Both the position numbers and the translations under genes were made by a program. Shown here in pieces: positions 1-39,700 of a stretch of DNA of 64,000 nucleotides (positions are counted from its first letter, which is position 1; each line of letters starts with the position of its first letter). The DNA is from Rachycentron canadum (taxonomy: Eukaryota; Chordata; Actinopteri; Carangiformes; Rachycentridae): positions 13,578,862 through 13,642,861 of the forward strand of contig CM076651.1 in NCBI GenBank assembly GCA_038496675.1. The letters are read 5' to 3'. The notes beneath the pieces were generated by a model. The model saw only the letters and a list, made by a program, of their open reading frames with translations. It had not been told where the DNA came from and searched no databases.

Positions 1-27270
<27,270 letters not shown>

Positions 27271-27946
27271 AGCTTGGCTTGGATTGAACTCTGCCAACAT
27301 TGCCCTGACCTGCCCAACCTTGTGCTGAGCCAGCAAGCTCTCTCATCTTATGCCTTTATCAACTGAAAAAAAGCAACAAAAAAAGCAAGAACACTGTATA
27401 AAATGTATAAAATGAAGGACTACTTTTTTAAGTGATTGCAGTATTATATTTTGTTCTTTGACAAAAAAAAAAAAAAAATCCTCTGGTGATGAAAAAGGAA
27501 CCATTTTATAGACATTTATTCAGTTCTTTTTAATTTTGCTCACCTCCTCACAACTCTCCCTCCCCTCTCACACATATAGCCACTACCTCTGTGCAAATGT
27601 AAAAGATAGAGCGATACAAATGGCCGTGGAACAATTTTAATTTTTTATTTTTGTATGAATTGTATAGGGGAAAAAAGAATATTGTTCCATCATAGAAAAA
27701 GATGCCAAGTCTTTGATGTTCATGAAAGAGAGGAGAAGTGTCAGTGCTCACTATGAATGCTTCCTGGATGCTGGTTTGGCTCAGTCTTTCACGTTATGTG
27801 TATACGTAAGTTTGCTGCTGGAGGTCTAAAGGGAGAAATAAGTTTAACTGCACATGTACACATGAAGGACTCAGACCGTGTCTGTTCTGTTGTCTCAAAG
27901 AACTACATTCAAGTGATTGTCTTTTACCTCCTTGCACAGACTAAAG

Positions 27947-27985
<39 letters not shown>

Positions 27986-29255
27986 CATATATATAAACCT
28001 ATTAACAAAGTGTCTTGAAAATATACCCAGGAATACAAACATCAGTAACAAATAGCAGTCTACAGTTTGTTTTTTTTTTGTTTGTTTTTTTTAAGTCATT
28101 GTATAATTGACATACTTTGTGTCAGAAATGAATGCGTCAATGGCAGTGTGTTAGTGTGCTGGATGAAGATGATTGTAATAGAGTCCACATTCCAGGATGA
28201 AAAGTCTGGGATGGATATCTGTGGCCTTGGTTTAGCCTACCGTAGGACACTCTGGACAGAAGCCAGATTTTGGTCTGAAACTGCTCTAAAAAGTTCTTTT
28301 TGACAGTGACAGCAAGCTTCTGTAAATTTCCGGTCATCACTGAAAAACCATCTATGACAATAATTAGCTGAGAATGGTAACATTTAGCTTTTGTTCCTTG
28401 TCTTTTGATTGTAAATGTACTTTGAGGAAAGGCCAGGGAGACCGTTTGATGGTATGTACTTCTGTGGGAGATTGAGTTGTTTTTTTTTTTTTTTTTTGAT
28501 ATTGTATGTAATTACATGGACATGTAATTTAGGTTAATGCTCATTGTTAAGTGCATTCCCAGGAAGGAGACTGATCAGCTTCCTGATAAGCATTCCTTTG
28601 TTAATTCTTTTGCCTTGCTGCTAACGCTAACCATCTGTCTGTCAGCCTGGTTTTTAGTCTTTAAAGTTGCTTTCTGTGTCTCACTGCTCACCATGCTGCT
28701 TTTAACTGAGCTTCTTCTCAGCCATACCTGCCATATCACTCTGCATGGTAGAGTCACACACCCATCCTAGAGGAAATGCTTTGCCCCTCACTTTTAACAG
28801 TATTCTTTTTTTTTCTTTCTTTCTTTTTTCTTTTCTTTTCTTTTTTTTTTTTAACATCCTGTTCTGTTAGATTTTCAACCGACCATGTAAATTAGAACAA
28901 TCATTTTTGAGTTGGAGAAATTCATTTGGTGGCAAAAACCCACATGGATATTTGTGGTTCTGATTGTTTTGTTATGATTCTATTTCTTTTTGATATAAGA
29001 AATTAAATGGATTTTTATAGTAGAAATGTACGGTGGCTCTGTCCGTCATTTGGAGAGATGGAGAGGAAAAGCAATTGCCTGTTAATTCTTGCTGGGGTAC
29101 ATCAGAAATAAACATGAGTTATCCTAAAAAGTAAAAAAAATAAATAAAACATGAACATGCATTAAGTGCTTGTTTGCATGTTGCTTCAACAAAGAAACAC
29201 CACAAACCTTATCTTACATATTCCTGCATTGTAATAAAAGTCTTTGGTCTTGTAG
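27271..29255 (+). other. lrp1: Probable lrp1 3' untranslated region
   Basis: No coding frame follows the stop. AATAAA signals in plus orientation lie at 29107-29112 and 29233-29238, so a 3' UTR of about 1.9-2 kb is plausible; earlier signals are not obvious. It holds T-rich runs (28071-28091, 28481-28497, 28805-28851) and a TA repeat. The true end needs transcript data. Confidence 0.5.
27948..27996. repeat. (TA)n microsatellite
   Basis: About 33 bases of alternating T and A, then TTGC, then further TA units. It lies in the probable lrp1 3' UTR. Confidence 0.9.
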
Positions 29256-30890
29256 TTACATAATTCATCTTATTTATTAAAAAAGAATTGCCATCTTTCA
29301 GTCAATAGTCAATATCATGGATCATTTCTTCTAAAAAGTAAATTTCTTGATTTCAACATTAATATAAATGTCCACTTAGAATAGTGTATGATACAATGTA
29401 AGCCAAATTGTGTAGTGTAAAGAATCACCCCATTTGTGCCAATGTCTCTTAGGAGGAAATTCATAATCTCTTTTGAGATAGAAAAAAAGCTTAAAACATA
29501 AGACCTCATAGGAATGTCCTTCATCCATCACCACATCTATAGCAGGTTAACATCATCTGAGCCCTTAAACAGTAGTCCATGTGGAATCTTCTTCATACAT
29601 TTGTCACTTCCCATATGTAACTAAAACTGTGACAGAAAGTGTTGTCAAGGCCTATGACATTCACCTTTTAACAACTTCTTGGACAAGGCACAAAGACAGT
29701 GACATTTAAAATATCAAATGTTATGAGCTTTAAGACATTGATGTACAAAATAAAAGAGTAATCTTAAGTTTGTTATTCCCCTGAACTTCTAGTAGTTGTG
29801 GGCCATTGAAGATGAAAATTTTGTTTGCATATTTTCAGTATTATAAGGCTAATGTTAAAAGTACAAGGCAATAGAAATACAATCTTTAACAAATGGAAAA
29901 TGTAAAATAAACTGTAAATATGGCTGACTTGTGAGAAATAACACTGTTTACACAAAAAAAGGCACTTCTGAAGCAAAACAGGAAACATTCAAGAAATCTT
30001 GGTTTGGCTAGTCTGTCCAAAAGAACCAGTACTGTAGAGTAGTAATCCCTCCTCCAGGATACATGCGACTGAAATCTAAATAAACCATTGTCAATATTGT
30101 CTTGATTGAATGTGTTGACTTGGTTTACATCAGCGAATAGTCCCCAAATGTGAAATATCAGCTTCTCTGTTATTTGGAGAAAGGTTTTGTGAGTGTCTTC
30201 GAGGCAAACATCCCAGCAGCAGCATTGGCATCTTCCCTTGGCTGCCTCCCAGTCTAAGTCCTGCTACGACTGCATAATCTGAGGAAATTAACGGTTTTGG
30301 GAATAAGATCCACATGTTGGCAGGCGCTTGTTAGTGAAAGCACCATTCCTCCTCCTTTGTGGTCCGCCAGTCCTCAAATCACCTCACCTGTATGTATGCA
30401 GTCGTCTTCTGACTGGTCTGGCTCTCAATGCCAGCAGAGCAGGGAAAGTCTTTTGCTTTCAGTGAGAGAGGAGTAACCCACTGTGCTTCTGTAACAATGC
30501 CTGCTCACTTAAAGTGGCTGTTAAGGGCCTCCATAAATAAATAAATTACCCAGCTAAGACAAGGGCTCTGTCCTGTCCTCCCATTTCAGTCTTTGTGACC
30601 TGCAGCCTCAGGGTTGAGATGGACCATCGGGACACAGGGAGGAAGGTTATAATGGGGAGGGAGGTGTAAGGGACGAATAAGTGGTTTAGGGTCTCTTCCA
30701 ACCGCTCCGGATCAACGCATCAGCTCGCAGGAAAGGCTGGTTTCGGAGATCTGTGAGTAGGCATGGAGAAAGGAGTAAGAGACAGGGGGGACACTCATGT
30801 TAGAGGACCACATTTCCTGCCACTTACTTAAGCTTCTTTCATTCTTTTGCAGTATTTGAGAGTGTTTTTAAGCCATAAATTTATCAGAAA

Positions 30891-31175
30891 TACACTCAGA
30901 TTCTAGTTCATTTGGTACACATAATAGCAAGTTTCTATTTTTTTGTCCACCCCCTTTATCTCATTGAGGGTAAGCCAAAAAAACAGAAACACTTTGTGCT
31001 TGTGAACAATACAGTTCACAAACTACATCCTCCAACAATCATAAAGTTGAATCAATACCTCTAACACAAAACTGAGCATTGTAACTATCATGGGAGGAAG
31101 ATTTATTGCAGGGCTGTTGCGTTAGACTGCATTAGTTTTAGCTAGGTGTTCCTAATAAACTGCCAACTGAGTGTA
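30891..31175. mobile_element. MITE-like non-autonomous DNA transposon, 285 bp
   Basis: Terminal inverted repeats TACACTCAG (30891-30899) and CTGAGTGTA (31167-31175), with looser pairing for about 30 bases at each end. If the outer TA is a target-site duplication, the termini are CACTCAG, as for TA-inserting elements. The inner text GTTTTAGCTAGGTGTTCCTA matches a fish repeat I recall as very common. No transposase frame is present. A related, decayed piece lies at about 63045-63128. Confidence 0.65.
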
Positions 31176-31947
31176 TATTGTTGTATATGTCAAATAATTA
31201 TAGAAAATCTGCAATAATGTCTGCAGTTAAATGTGTTAAATGTGTTTTTAGAAACAAAATTAGCAAATAAGAGCATAACCAATGCAGATTATACACTGAA
31301 TGACATATTCCCATAACCTTGCATTTCACCTGGTAGTAGTGATACACACAACAGTGAAATTAAGGCTTTGGGAATGTCGTTATGGCAACTTCATAAGACT
31401 AACAATGCAGCAGTTTGAAAAACATAGCCATCATTATTACAGTTACAGGACAATGGTCAACAAGCTCTTCAGTCTGTAGAGCAACAATCAAGATGCCTGT
31501 TCCACTTAAGTAAAAGAAAACATTTAACTTTATTTCACAGTTTTGGACACAGACTGCGTTTGTGTACATTTGACTGAATGTGCGTCTTTGTTTTCCTAGA
31601 GCCTGTTGACCAAATAGCTGTTCAGCACACCGCGGATGACAGTTAGCAAAGACAAAACATGGCGGACATTGTTGACAGGTGAGATGTAAATGAACACTGG
31701 ACAACATGCAACATGTAATGGGAGGGGTGAGGATAATGATGATAATATTTAGGGGACTAATGCATGAAAAATAATGTTCTGAAAATACAGAGGATTTTTG
31801 AAAGACTTCAAATCATTGACTGTGTTTTATTGGCTGCTGGCAAAAGTGATATTGACTTTCTCTGAAACAAACTGTAACTTGCTTCTTGATTCACTATTAT
31901 TATTTTCTAACAATTGTGTAGTAAAGCAAATCTCAGTGCTGTAAAGC

Positions 31948-31974
31948 TTTTTTTTTTTTTTTTTTTTTTTTTTT
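31948..31974. repeat. Homopolymer T tract
   Basis: Twenty-seven consecutive T, on the minus strand a poly(A) run. It could be the tail of an old retroposed copy, but I see no parent body next to it. Confidence 0.85.
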
Positions 31975-32672
31975 GCGTCTGAAGCACTAGCTGAAGCAGC
32001 TGACACCACTGTAGCAGCACACAGGAGCTGGAAGGCCAAGCAGGCCGGGTTTCAGCCAGGCTACCTTCCTTACCCTCTCTTAGGAGTGAGAAATACTGTC
32101 ATTAATCTTCTTTGCAGCTGGAGGAGGTAGAATAAACAGTCATAGTTGAGGAAAGAAGAGTCACATGTTAGCCGGAAAACCAACACCAAACAAGTTAGTC
32201 TCATGGAACAAGGCATCGCTGATAAAACCAGTAAATTAGCCAAACCTCTTTATTGCTGAAATCTGCTTCATGAAAAGAGATAAAGGAAATCTGCCATAAT
32301 AATGCACAGCCTTTTACAAGTGTCATGCATGATGCTCTGACTTGATAATTTAATCACAGTCATGTCTGATTGTACTTTGAGTGTATCATATTTTTCACGC
32401 GCAAAATATGCTGACAATCAGTACAATTTTTGTTTGTTTTTTCCATGTAGCTCTATGCCAGGCAAAGAGGTTTGGCTGACTCCTATCATCGGAGGCCTGA
32501 TAGGAGTCTTCTAGTAGTAGAACATAAACAACCAGTGATGGCCCACGTTAGTTTACAGTAATTGTAGTGGTAGAAGTTTGGGGGGGGTGGGAGTGGGGGG
32601 TCATGCTGCATGCACAGTGGTCAGGAGGCGTATAAGAGACACCTGGACAACCTTGGCATTAGGGGGGGAGGG

Positions 32673-33749
32673 CTAGCAGTTGGCGTCGTCACAGAGGTTG
32701 GCTTCACAGAAGAACCGTGAGCCGCGTTTAGCAGTGCGGGCTGTGAAGGGCACGCTCTTCAGTACTGGGGGAGGAGGGGGAGGAAAAGAAAACACGTCAC
32801 ACCTGAGACACTGCCCTTCTGGGGGGAGAGTGGGCACTGGATCACCTTCACATTTTATTTAGGAGACTGTAATGAATCTGAGAAAAGTGGACCTCTGCTG
32901 TCTATAGCACACTTCTATGGAAGCAAACTCTGTAAAGGCCTCAGGAGGTTTTTAATAGAATTAGAACAGAATAAGTGTTTGTCCGGGGAACCTACCAGCT
33001 GGATAATAAGCTGTTATAGCTCTCGTGGTAGTGGCATTGAAGCATTATTTATATTACTAAACATTATATTAATGCAGCATTTATATTATTGACATTTTAA
33101 GCACTGGTCACTGATTGTTTCCTGAGGCTGTAGATACTTTTTTTTTTTCTCTCATTAAAGCCATTATATGTAGAATTTGGCAACTCCTGGTGCTACATTC
33201 AAAAAAACACACTCATGACTGTCTTATCTTTCTACTAACAAAATTGTCATCACAATACTTATACATACACAATACTATAATCACCCAACACTACACATGG
33301 TGGCTTTAAAGAAAGACACTGTAACTAAGATCCTATACAGTGAATGTAAACTCATCATCAAACTGTCTCTCTGACTATCAACCTATTGAGGCTCAACAGC
33401 TTTAGTGTTGTTCTTTTCAGACATAACGAGACAGCACGTCATGGAATAAGCAGAGACTGCTGAGCTGCTATGTGCTGTGCTCCAGATGTGCTTGTGTCTG
33501 GAGCACATAGCACAAGGTGCACTTCAAAGGAGCTGAGCAGTGAATGACCACAGTCATCCTCGGCCTCGGACAACCGGGGCTGCTGGCACCCACATGGGGT
33601 CTTTTTAGGGTGCTGTCTGGCCCACCTGTGATGATGTCCTCAATAGTGCCATCCTTGCCCTCGTACACGGGCCGGTGGTCCTTGGCTTGCCGTTTGCGCA
33701 GCTCTGCAATCAGCTCCTGCTGCTGCTGCCTCTTCTTTTGGGCCTGGAC
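32673..33749 (-). CDS. fmnl3: fmnl3 part: diaphanous autoregulatory domain and C-terminus (exons 24-25)
   Basis: Exons 33626-33749 and 32673-32764 (stop at 32673-32675). They code QELIAELRKRQAKDHRPVYE, then the DAD core DGTIEDIIT and the basic segment TARTAKRGSRFF, ending CEANLCDDANC. In DRF formins the DAD folds back on the N-terminal inhibitory domain to keep the protein closed. Reading straight through intron 24 gives an alternative end of about 52 codons that lacks the basic segment. Confidence 0.93.
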
Positions 33750-36700
33750 CTGAACCAACAGAGAGGATATTTGTACTGTTCCCTGTGCTTCTTGGAACAC
33801 CACGTAGCTTTATTTAGCACTGAGTAAACATCTGATAGCTTTCATTCAGCTTAGCCGCTTGCACTTGGACTGTACCTTAGGGTCATGTTGTTTAGCCTCC
33901 TGAGCCAACAACTTTTCTCTCATCGCTTCCTCCTGCTTCTTCCTTTGCTCGTTTTCTTCCAGTGCATCCTGTTGAAAAAAACAAAAAGGTGACCGGTCTG
34001 TGACAAGAAACTGTAACTCAAAGTCGAGTCAACACACCTGTGTGGCCTGGTGAGGACAAGGAAAACAGGTCAAAAGTTGAACATAAACAGGCAGTTTGAT
34101 TAACAGCCAATAACTGCAAATGTATTCTCATTCTCTTTCCTCCTCTCCCTTTCAAACTTTAACACACACACATATTGAGAAATATACTTGCTCACTTTCT
34201 TGCTGAGAGCTTAACAACAAGATTGATATTACTTCCATGTCTGTATGCTAAATATAAAACTATAGCCAGCAGCTAATTAGCTTAGCTTAGCATAAAAACT
34301 GGTGAAACAAGTGGTGAATGTTAACAAACTCCAGCTACGCTCATCTCTGAAGGTCCCTTTGTTACGCTTGGACCTAGTTGTTTTCCCATTTTCCAAAATA
34401 TATATATATAAAGTTTATCATCCTTTGACTGTTTCATATTAAGTGCACAGATACAGTGGTATCCATTCCTTCAGTTAACTCTCAACAAGAAAGTAGCTTG
34501 TGTATTTACCAAATGTCTAACTATTCATTTAAGACATAAAAACAATCAGACAGACACCCGTACATGTAGAAACCCATGTGCTGCACATTTCCTTGAGCAG
34601 ATCCCATAAATCCAGTCTGAGAACAATCTCAGGAAATGTGCTGTGTGGTGGGGCAGGGCGAGGCTGTCCAGGGGTAAAAAGGGAGGAGGGAAGGAGAATG
34701 GGAGGGGAGAAGGGGGGAAGAACCAGTCTAAACACCACAGCTGCGGCTCTAGAGTCAGACCCAGCTGGCCTTTCCTGTTATTTGGCCTCAGCATATACGC
34801 CACGTCCTGTGGCACAGAGGCAGCCAAAGCTCTGCCCTCCGCTCTGCTCAAAGCAAGACAAACCAGGGAACTTCCCAACTGGCCATCAGAGAAAGCTGCA
34901 CCGTGTCAGGACAGTAGTGAGAAGAGATACACAGATGCTTGCTCCTGCTTGTTGCCCTCACCTTGTAGGCCTTCATAAAGCGCACAAACACAGGGAAGAA
35001 CACTGAGGGTGGAGTCGTCTTGGCACTCTCTCCGAAGTAGTTTACCACATTGTTGAAGGCTTCCTAGAATTGGAGAGGAGGACAGTGCCAGAGAGGGAGC
35101 GATGTTTGTAAACACTGTTGAGTTAGCAGCCATGATTTTTTTTTTGTGTGTGTGAAAGGTGATTGAGCTGCACGGGGATAGAAGTTTTGCCTCATGTCTA
35201 TTTTCAGTTTTTCTAGTGGATACTTTGAGGTTTTGGAGGTGGGGACAGTGTTGTGTACCTCTGCTGTCTTCGCGTCCTTCTGCAGTTTGTCCAGCTGTGC
35301 ATCACTGGCCTGGACGAAGCCTTTCAGGACTGAATGGTCATGGAGACTGCACTCTCTCCGGATCAGGTCCATGCCTTTCCCAAGCTCTCGAACATCCAGC
35401 AGCACATTTTCCAGAGATACTTCACACACAATCAATAGAGATTTGTTTTTTTTTACATACTACATCTTTGCATGTTTACTGAAAGAATAATAGTTTAATA
35501 TTAAATGCAAACTCACCTGCTGCAGCTTTATCCACAAAGTGCAGTTCATTGTAGAAGTTGGTCAATTCTGGGTATTTCTCCTTTACAATGAGAGCTATGT
35601 AGTGGAGCAATGTCATTTTTCTGTCTGTAGACTTAGTGTCCAGCAGCTGTGTAACAAAATAAATGAAATGCATTTTGCAACAGTAAACAACAGTGTTGAC
35701 TGGTAATCATAAACTGAATACTTTAACAAGATCTCCAAATTCTGCAACTTACCAGATCAAGACTTTGTAATTTGAAGCCATAAACACAGCCTCGCTTGCT
35801 GCTATTCATGTAGTTTCCCAAGGCTAAGATGATCTGCAAAGCAAACCACGAGATGGGATAAATATGCAGCATAAATAGTGCTGATATGAAAACGCCAGCC
35901 AAAATGAACAGTTCCTACCTCAAGCATCCGCTTCAACTTTGGTGAGGATTTGACTGAGCCAGAAGCAGCAATGATTGCATTGAGCTGTGGTGTGAGCATG
36001 TTGACATTGTCAGCAAAGTTACCAACAAAGGTGATGATGTTCATTCTCTGTGTGAGTCTCTCAATCTTGCTGAATAATAACATGAAACGATCTTCCTCCG
36101 CCAGCTGGTCCAGTGGACGCCGCTCACGCTCGTACTGACGCAGCACCTTGATTTCCGCCTCCGTGGGCAGGAAACGCATCAGGCACTCCACAAAATCGAC
36201 AGGTAAAGCCTTAAGGTCGAACCTGAACAAACACAGTTAATTAGTAAGTTCTTCCACCTTGTTTATGATTAAGGAACTTAAAGTTTGTGGGAATTTCATA
36301 CTTCTCTATTGCTTTGCAGATCTCTTCTGTGGTCTTGTTAGCCTTTCGCAGTGTGATGGCTAAGTTCTTGGAGCGATTGGCGTCCAGGAGGGTGACTTTG
36401 TTTACAGCCTTCTGGGCTACTTTGTTCTTCGGGCAGACAAGATCCACAACTGGACCCTGGGCTCTGGTCTTAAACAGCTCCTCAAACCTCTCCAGATCAA
36501 GCTCCTGCAGATATGTTCATAGTTTAGTTACTTCTTGTTGTACTATAACTTATACTTTAAAAACATACTTTTAACTTATTATTAGCTCTTCATGCTGATT
36601 TCAAGTGTGTTCAGTTGGAAAAAGGCATTGACACATCTTTCCAATCAGGATATAGCAACATCTGAATCAAATGTGAAGGCAGTTGTGGGGTTATTGGTCA

Positions 36701-39700
36701 TGCTGCCAGCACTTTCAATCAAACTTTAACTTTGATTATTGCTAATTTCGTCTTATATATTATTTTATTAAAATGTGAAACCAAGTTCTCAGGGACCTTA
36801 GATGTGATGGGAGATTAAGCTGCTTGATTTACCTCTAGTACACGTTCATCATCAATCTCATTGAAGACTGTGCCATTGATCTGATTGGGCTTCAAGGCTG
36901 TCCAGTTAAACACAGGCAGGCGGAACTTAGTTTTGATGGGCTTCTTGATTCTGATAGCTGTAAAATACAGAAATGTGTTAACTTTTGCTCTGCTACCTGC
37001 AGTAGACTAGACATTACAGATAAAATTGCATAACAAAAGTTTGTGATTTGTGCTCTCACCTGACAGGCCCAAACTCAGGATTACTGAGGGAGAAGCTTCT
37101 GGCAGAGGTGGAGCGAGAGGAGGTGGTGGTGGTGGGACTGGTACACTGCTTCCTGTAATTAAAGTAGAACGCGGTATTAAAACATTTTTCACAGGAACAT
37201 TTTTTTCAGTCTTGTATTATTTTGTTGTTCGCTTCTGTTTATGTTCAACTTTTTTTTTATCACTTTCATTATACGCCTGTCATATATGTTTTGTAACCTC
37301 TGGGTTTAATGTTCTCTGCACTCTGTAAAATAACATTGTAAAAGAGATATGTAATCTTACTGAAGCCTGTTCCTGGATAAATGAAGTTATTATAAAGGAC
37401 TGGAAACTGCTGTAAGAGACAGAGACAGATCTGCCTGCACACACGCACACAAAGGAAATAAGCCTTGTGTTTCCCTTTCCTGTCTGGGTTGGAGAACACT
37501 GCTGTGACCCATCACCTGGCTTGGCACGAATTAACAAAAAGGGGGAACTGAAAATAGACCTCTGCTGAGAGTCTATAGTCAAATTAACTTTCACATATAT
37601 GTGTCACCAGGCATAATATGAGTCAAGCTATGTCACCTGAGGCAGAGGGCAGGGGAGGGGGAGGTGGTGGTGGTGGGGGAGGCGGTGGAGGAGCTTCACT
37701 TGCTGGTGGTAAACTGGTATCTGGTCCGCCTGACTCTGTTAACCCTGCCACTGAACCCGGGGACAGCTTCCCAATGTCACCCAGAGGGATCCCAAGGCCA
37801 CTATTTCCTCCCCCACCCACACCAAGTGGCTCGATTGCAATGTCGCCATCAGGTTTCTTGTGCAAACGGATGGTGCCCTGTTGTTCAAGCTCCAACAGCC
37901 GCCTCTCGATGTTGAAGTGCCTCTGGAAGGCGGCATCCTTCTCCTTGATCATCCTCCTCAGGGTGGTGACCTGGGTGTTGGTTGACTCGTACGTCTCCTA
38001 AGCAGTCACCAGGTGGGGGTAAAGAGCACAACACAATGACTCTACAAGCCAAAGAAACATCCTGTTTCCTGCTGACCTAATTTGCTATCACAGCAATTTA
38101 GCCACAAACATCTGAAACACATCTTTGCGCTAGCACACAGAGCAACTGAACCCTTTCTGATACAAGGCTTGCAAGCAATAATACATCATTGTGACTTTCA
38201 ACTTACCCGTATTGCTTGCAGGTCCTTATCTTTCTGAAGGACCAGCTTCTCCAGGTCAGCCACTTTCATCATTGTTTCATTCTCAACCTCCAGAAGCTTC
38301 TCCGTCACCTGTGATCAGAGACAGAGAGAGTGAGCGAGATGAGAGGAGGTGAAGTCAAGAATTGATCCACAGCTAAGGCATCTCTTCCAGTTCCACTCCC
38401 TCCTCTCTCTCCCCATACGCAAAGTGCATCATCAATAAGAAAGCTATATCCAGCAGCATGACGCAGCAAGAGCATGGCATAGCTTTCTGTTTTGATTTTG
38501 CCCAGATGCTCATCCTCTATAGGAATTCACAGTGATCATGCTCCCCCATCAATTCATCCTCCCCCATCATTCATGACCTCTGAGAGCAGAGTTTGTTATG
38601 AAATTCCTCGAGTGATGTCAGGGCTGCCTACGACCTTTCCATGTGAAGGGGGTCTTTGCACAGCAGCGTGGGATACAAGGGCAACTGCCCAGAAAGAATG
38701 AGCCAACACAAGAACAATATTAAGATTGTTTAATGCATGGTATTTGCCAGTGTTCTCCACCCCATCATTATCCCAAATGACTTGTGAAATGCAAACACTG
38801 AGTTGATTTCTAATTACCACATAGAAACAGCCAAGTTAAGTACATAGGTGGTGAACCACAACAGTCTCATAAATGCACCCAAAGAGCAGTGTTGGTGGTC
38901 CAGGCTGGGCGGTGCACTTACATGGGACAGGTGCTCTTCCAGTTCCTCCACCTTCTCCAGCGCTGCATTCTTGGTCTCCGCATCTTCCAGCAGACCACCC
39001 ACATCAAACACGTTATCCAGGTATGCCTGGATCTGCACCGACAGCTTGTCACTCTCTGTATGTTTACATTTCTGACATGGGAAGAGAATGAATCATAAAG
39101 AGTGACGTTACACATACATACACACTCACATCATCTCCAAGTGAGGATATTTTGCTCATTTGGACCATGATATTGTCTTCTTACCTCCAGGTAGTCATCC
39201 AGTCCCAGCTTGGTAAATTCATACTGCAGATGAACTCTGAAGTTCATGTCTTCAACTGAGTGGACCACAATGTTTATGAACTGCATGCAAGCAACCTGGG
39301 GTACAGACAGACAGATTTAGATCCAAATGTATTTCATTGGATGAATAGATGAACACACAGTCACAACAAAAAGAATAACACAAAGCTAGATTTACCATGA
39401 AATCGATGTTTCCCTCCTCACTGCGGAAGTAATCCATCAGTCTTTCAAAGCGATGCTTCTCCTTACACACCTAAAATACAAATGATGCAGGAAATCCATG
39501 GTAATCATTTAGTAGAAAAAAAAGAATTAAGATATGAAGTTATAATAGTACAGAGAAAAGCTCACCATGAAGAGGAACTGGGTCTAATGTGGACTATGTC
39601 AGAATATGTAGCTGTACTATATTATTTCATGTGATTAATCATAACCCAATGTAGTATTTTTTCATTATTAAACACTTTCTAAGATCAAACATAATCAATA

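Larger units (their letters stand above)
29256..32672 (-). other. Space between lrp1 and fmnl3, probable fmnl3 3' untranslated region
   Basis: Downstream of the fmnl3 stop on the minus strand. Minus-strand AATAAA signals are at 31826-31831 and at 29273-29278, giving a possible 3' UTR of about 0.85 or 3.4 kb. Contents otherwise are a transposon-like element (30891-31175), a T tract at 31948-31974 and unremarkable sequence. No gene of its own is seen. Confidence 0.45.

Noticed and set aside
33544..33753. Plus-strand open frame over the fmnl3 C-terminal exon
   Set aside because: Antisense shadow of exon 24; no domain of its own.
37618..38001. Plus-strand open frame with a long poly-glycine stretch
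   Set aside because: It is the complement of the FH1 poly-proline exon of fmnl3, whose frame, splice sites and homology are clear.
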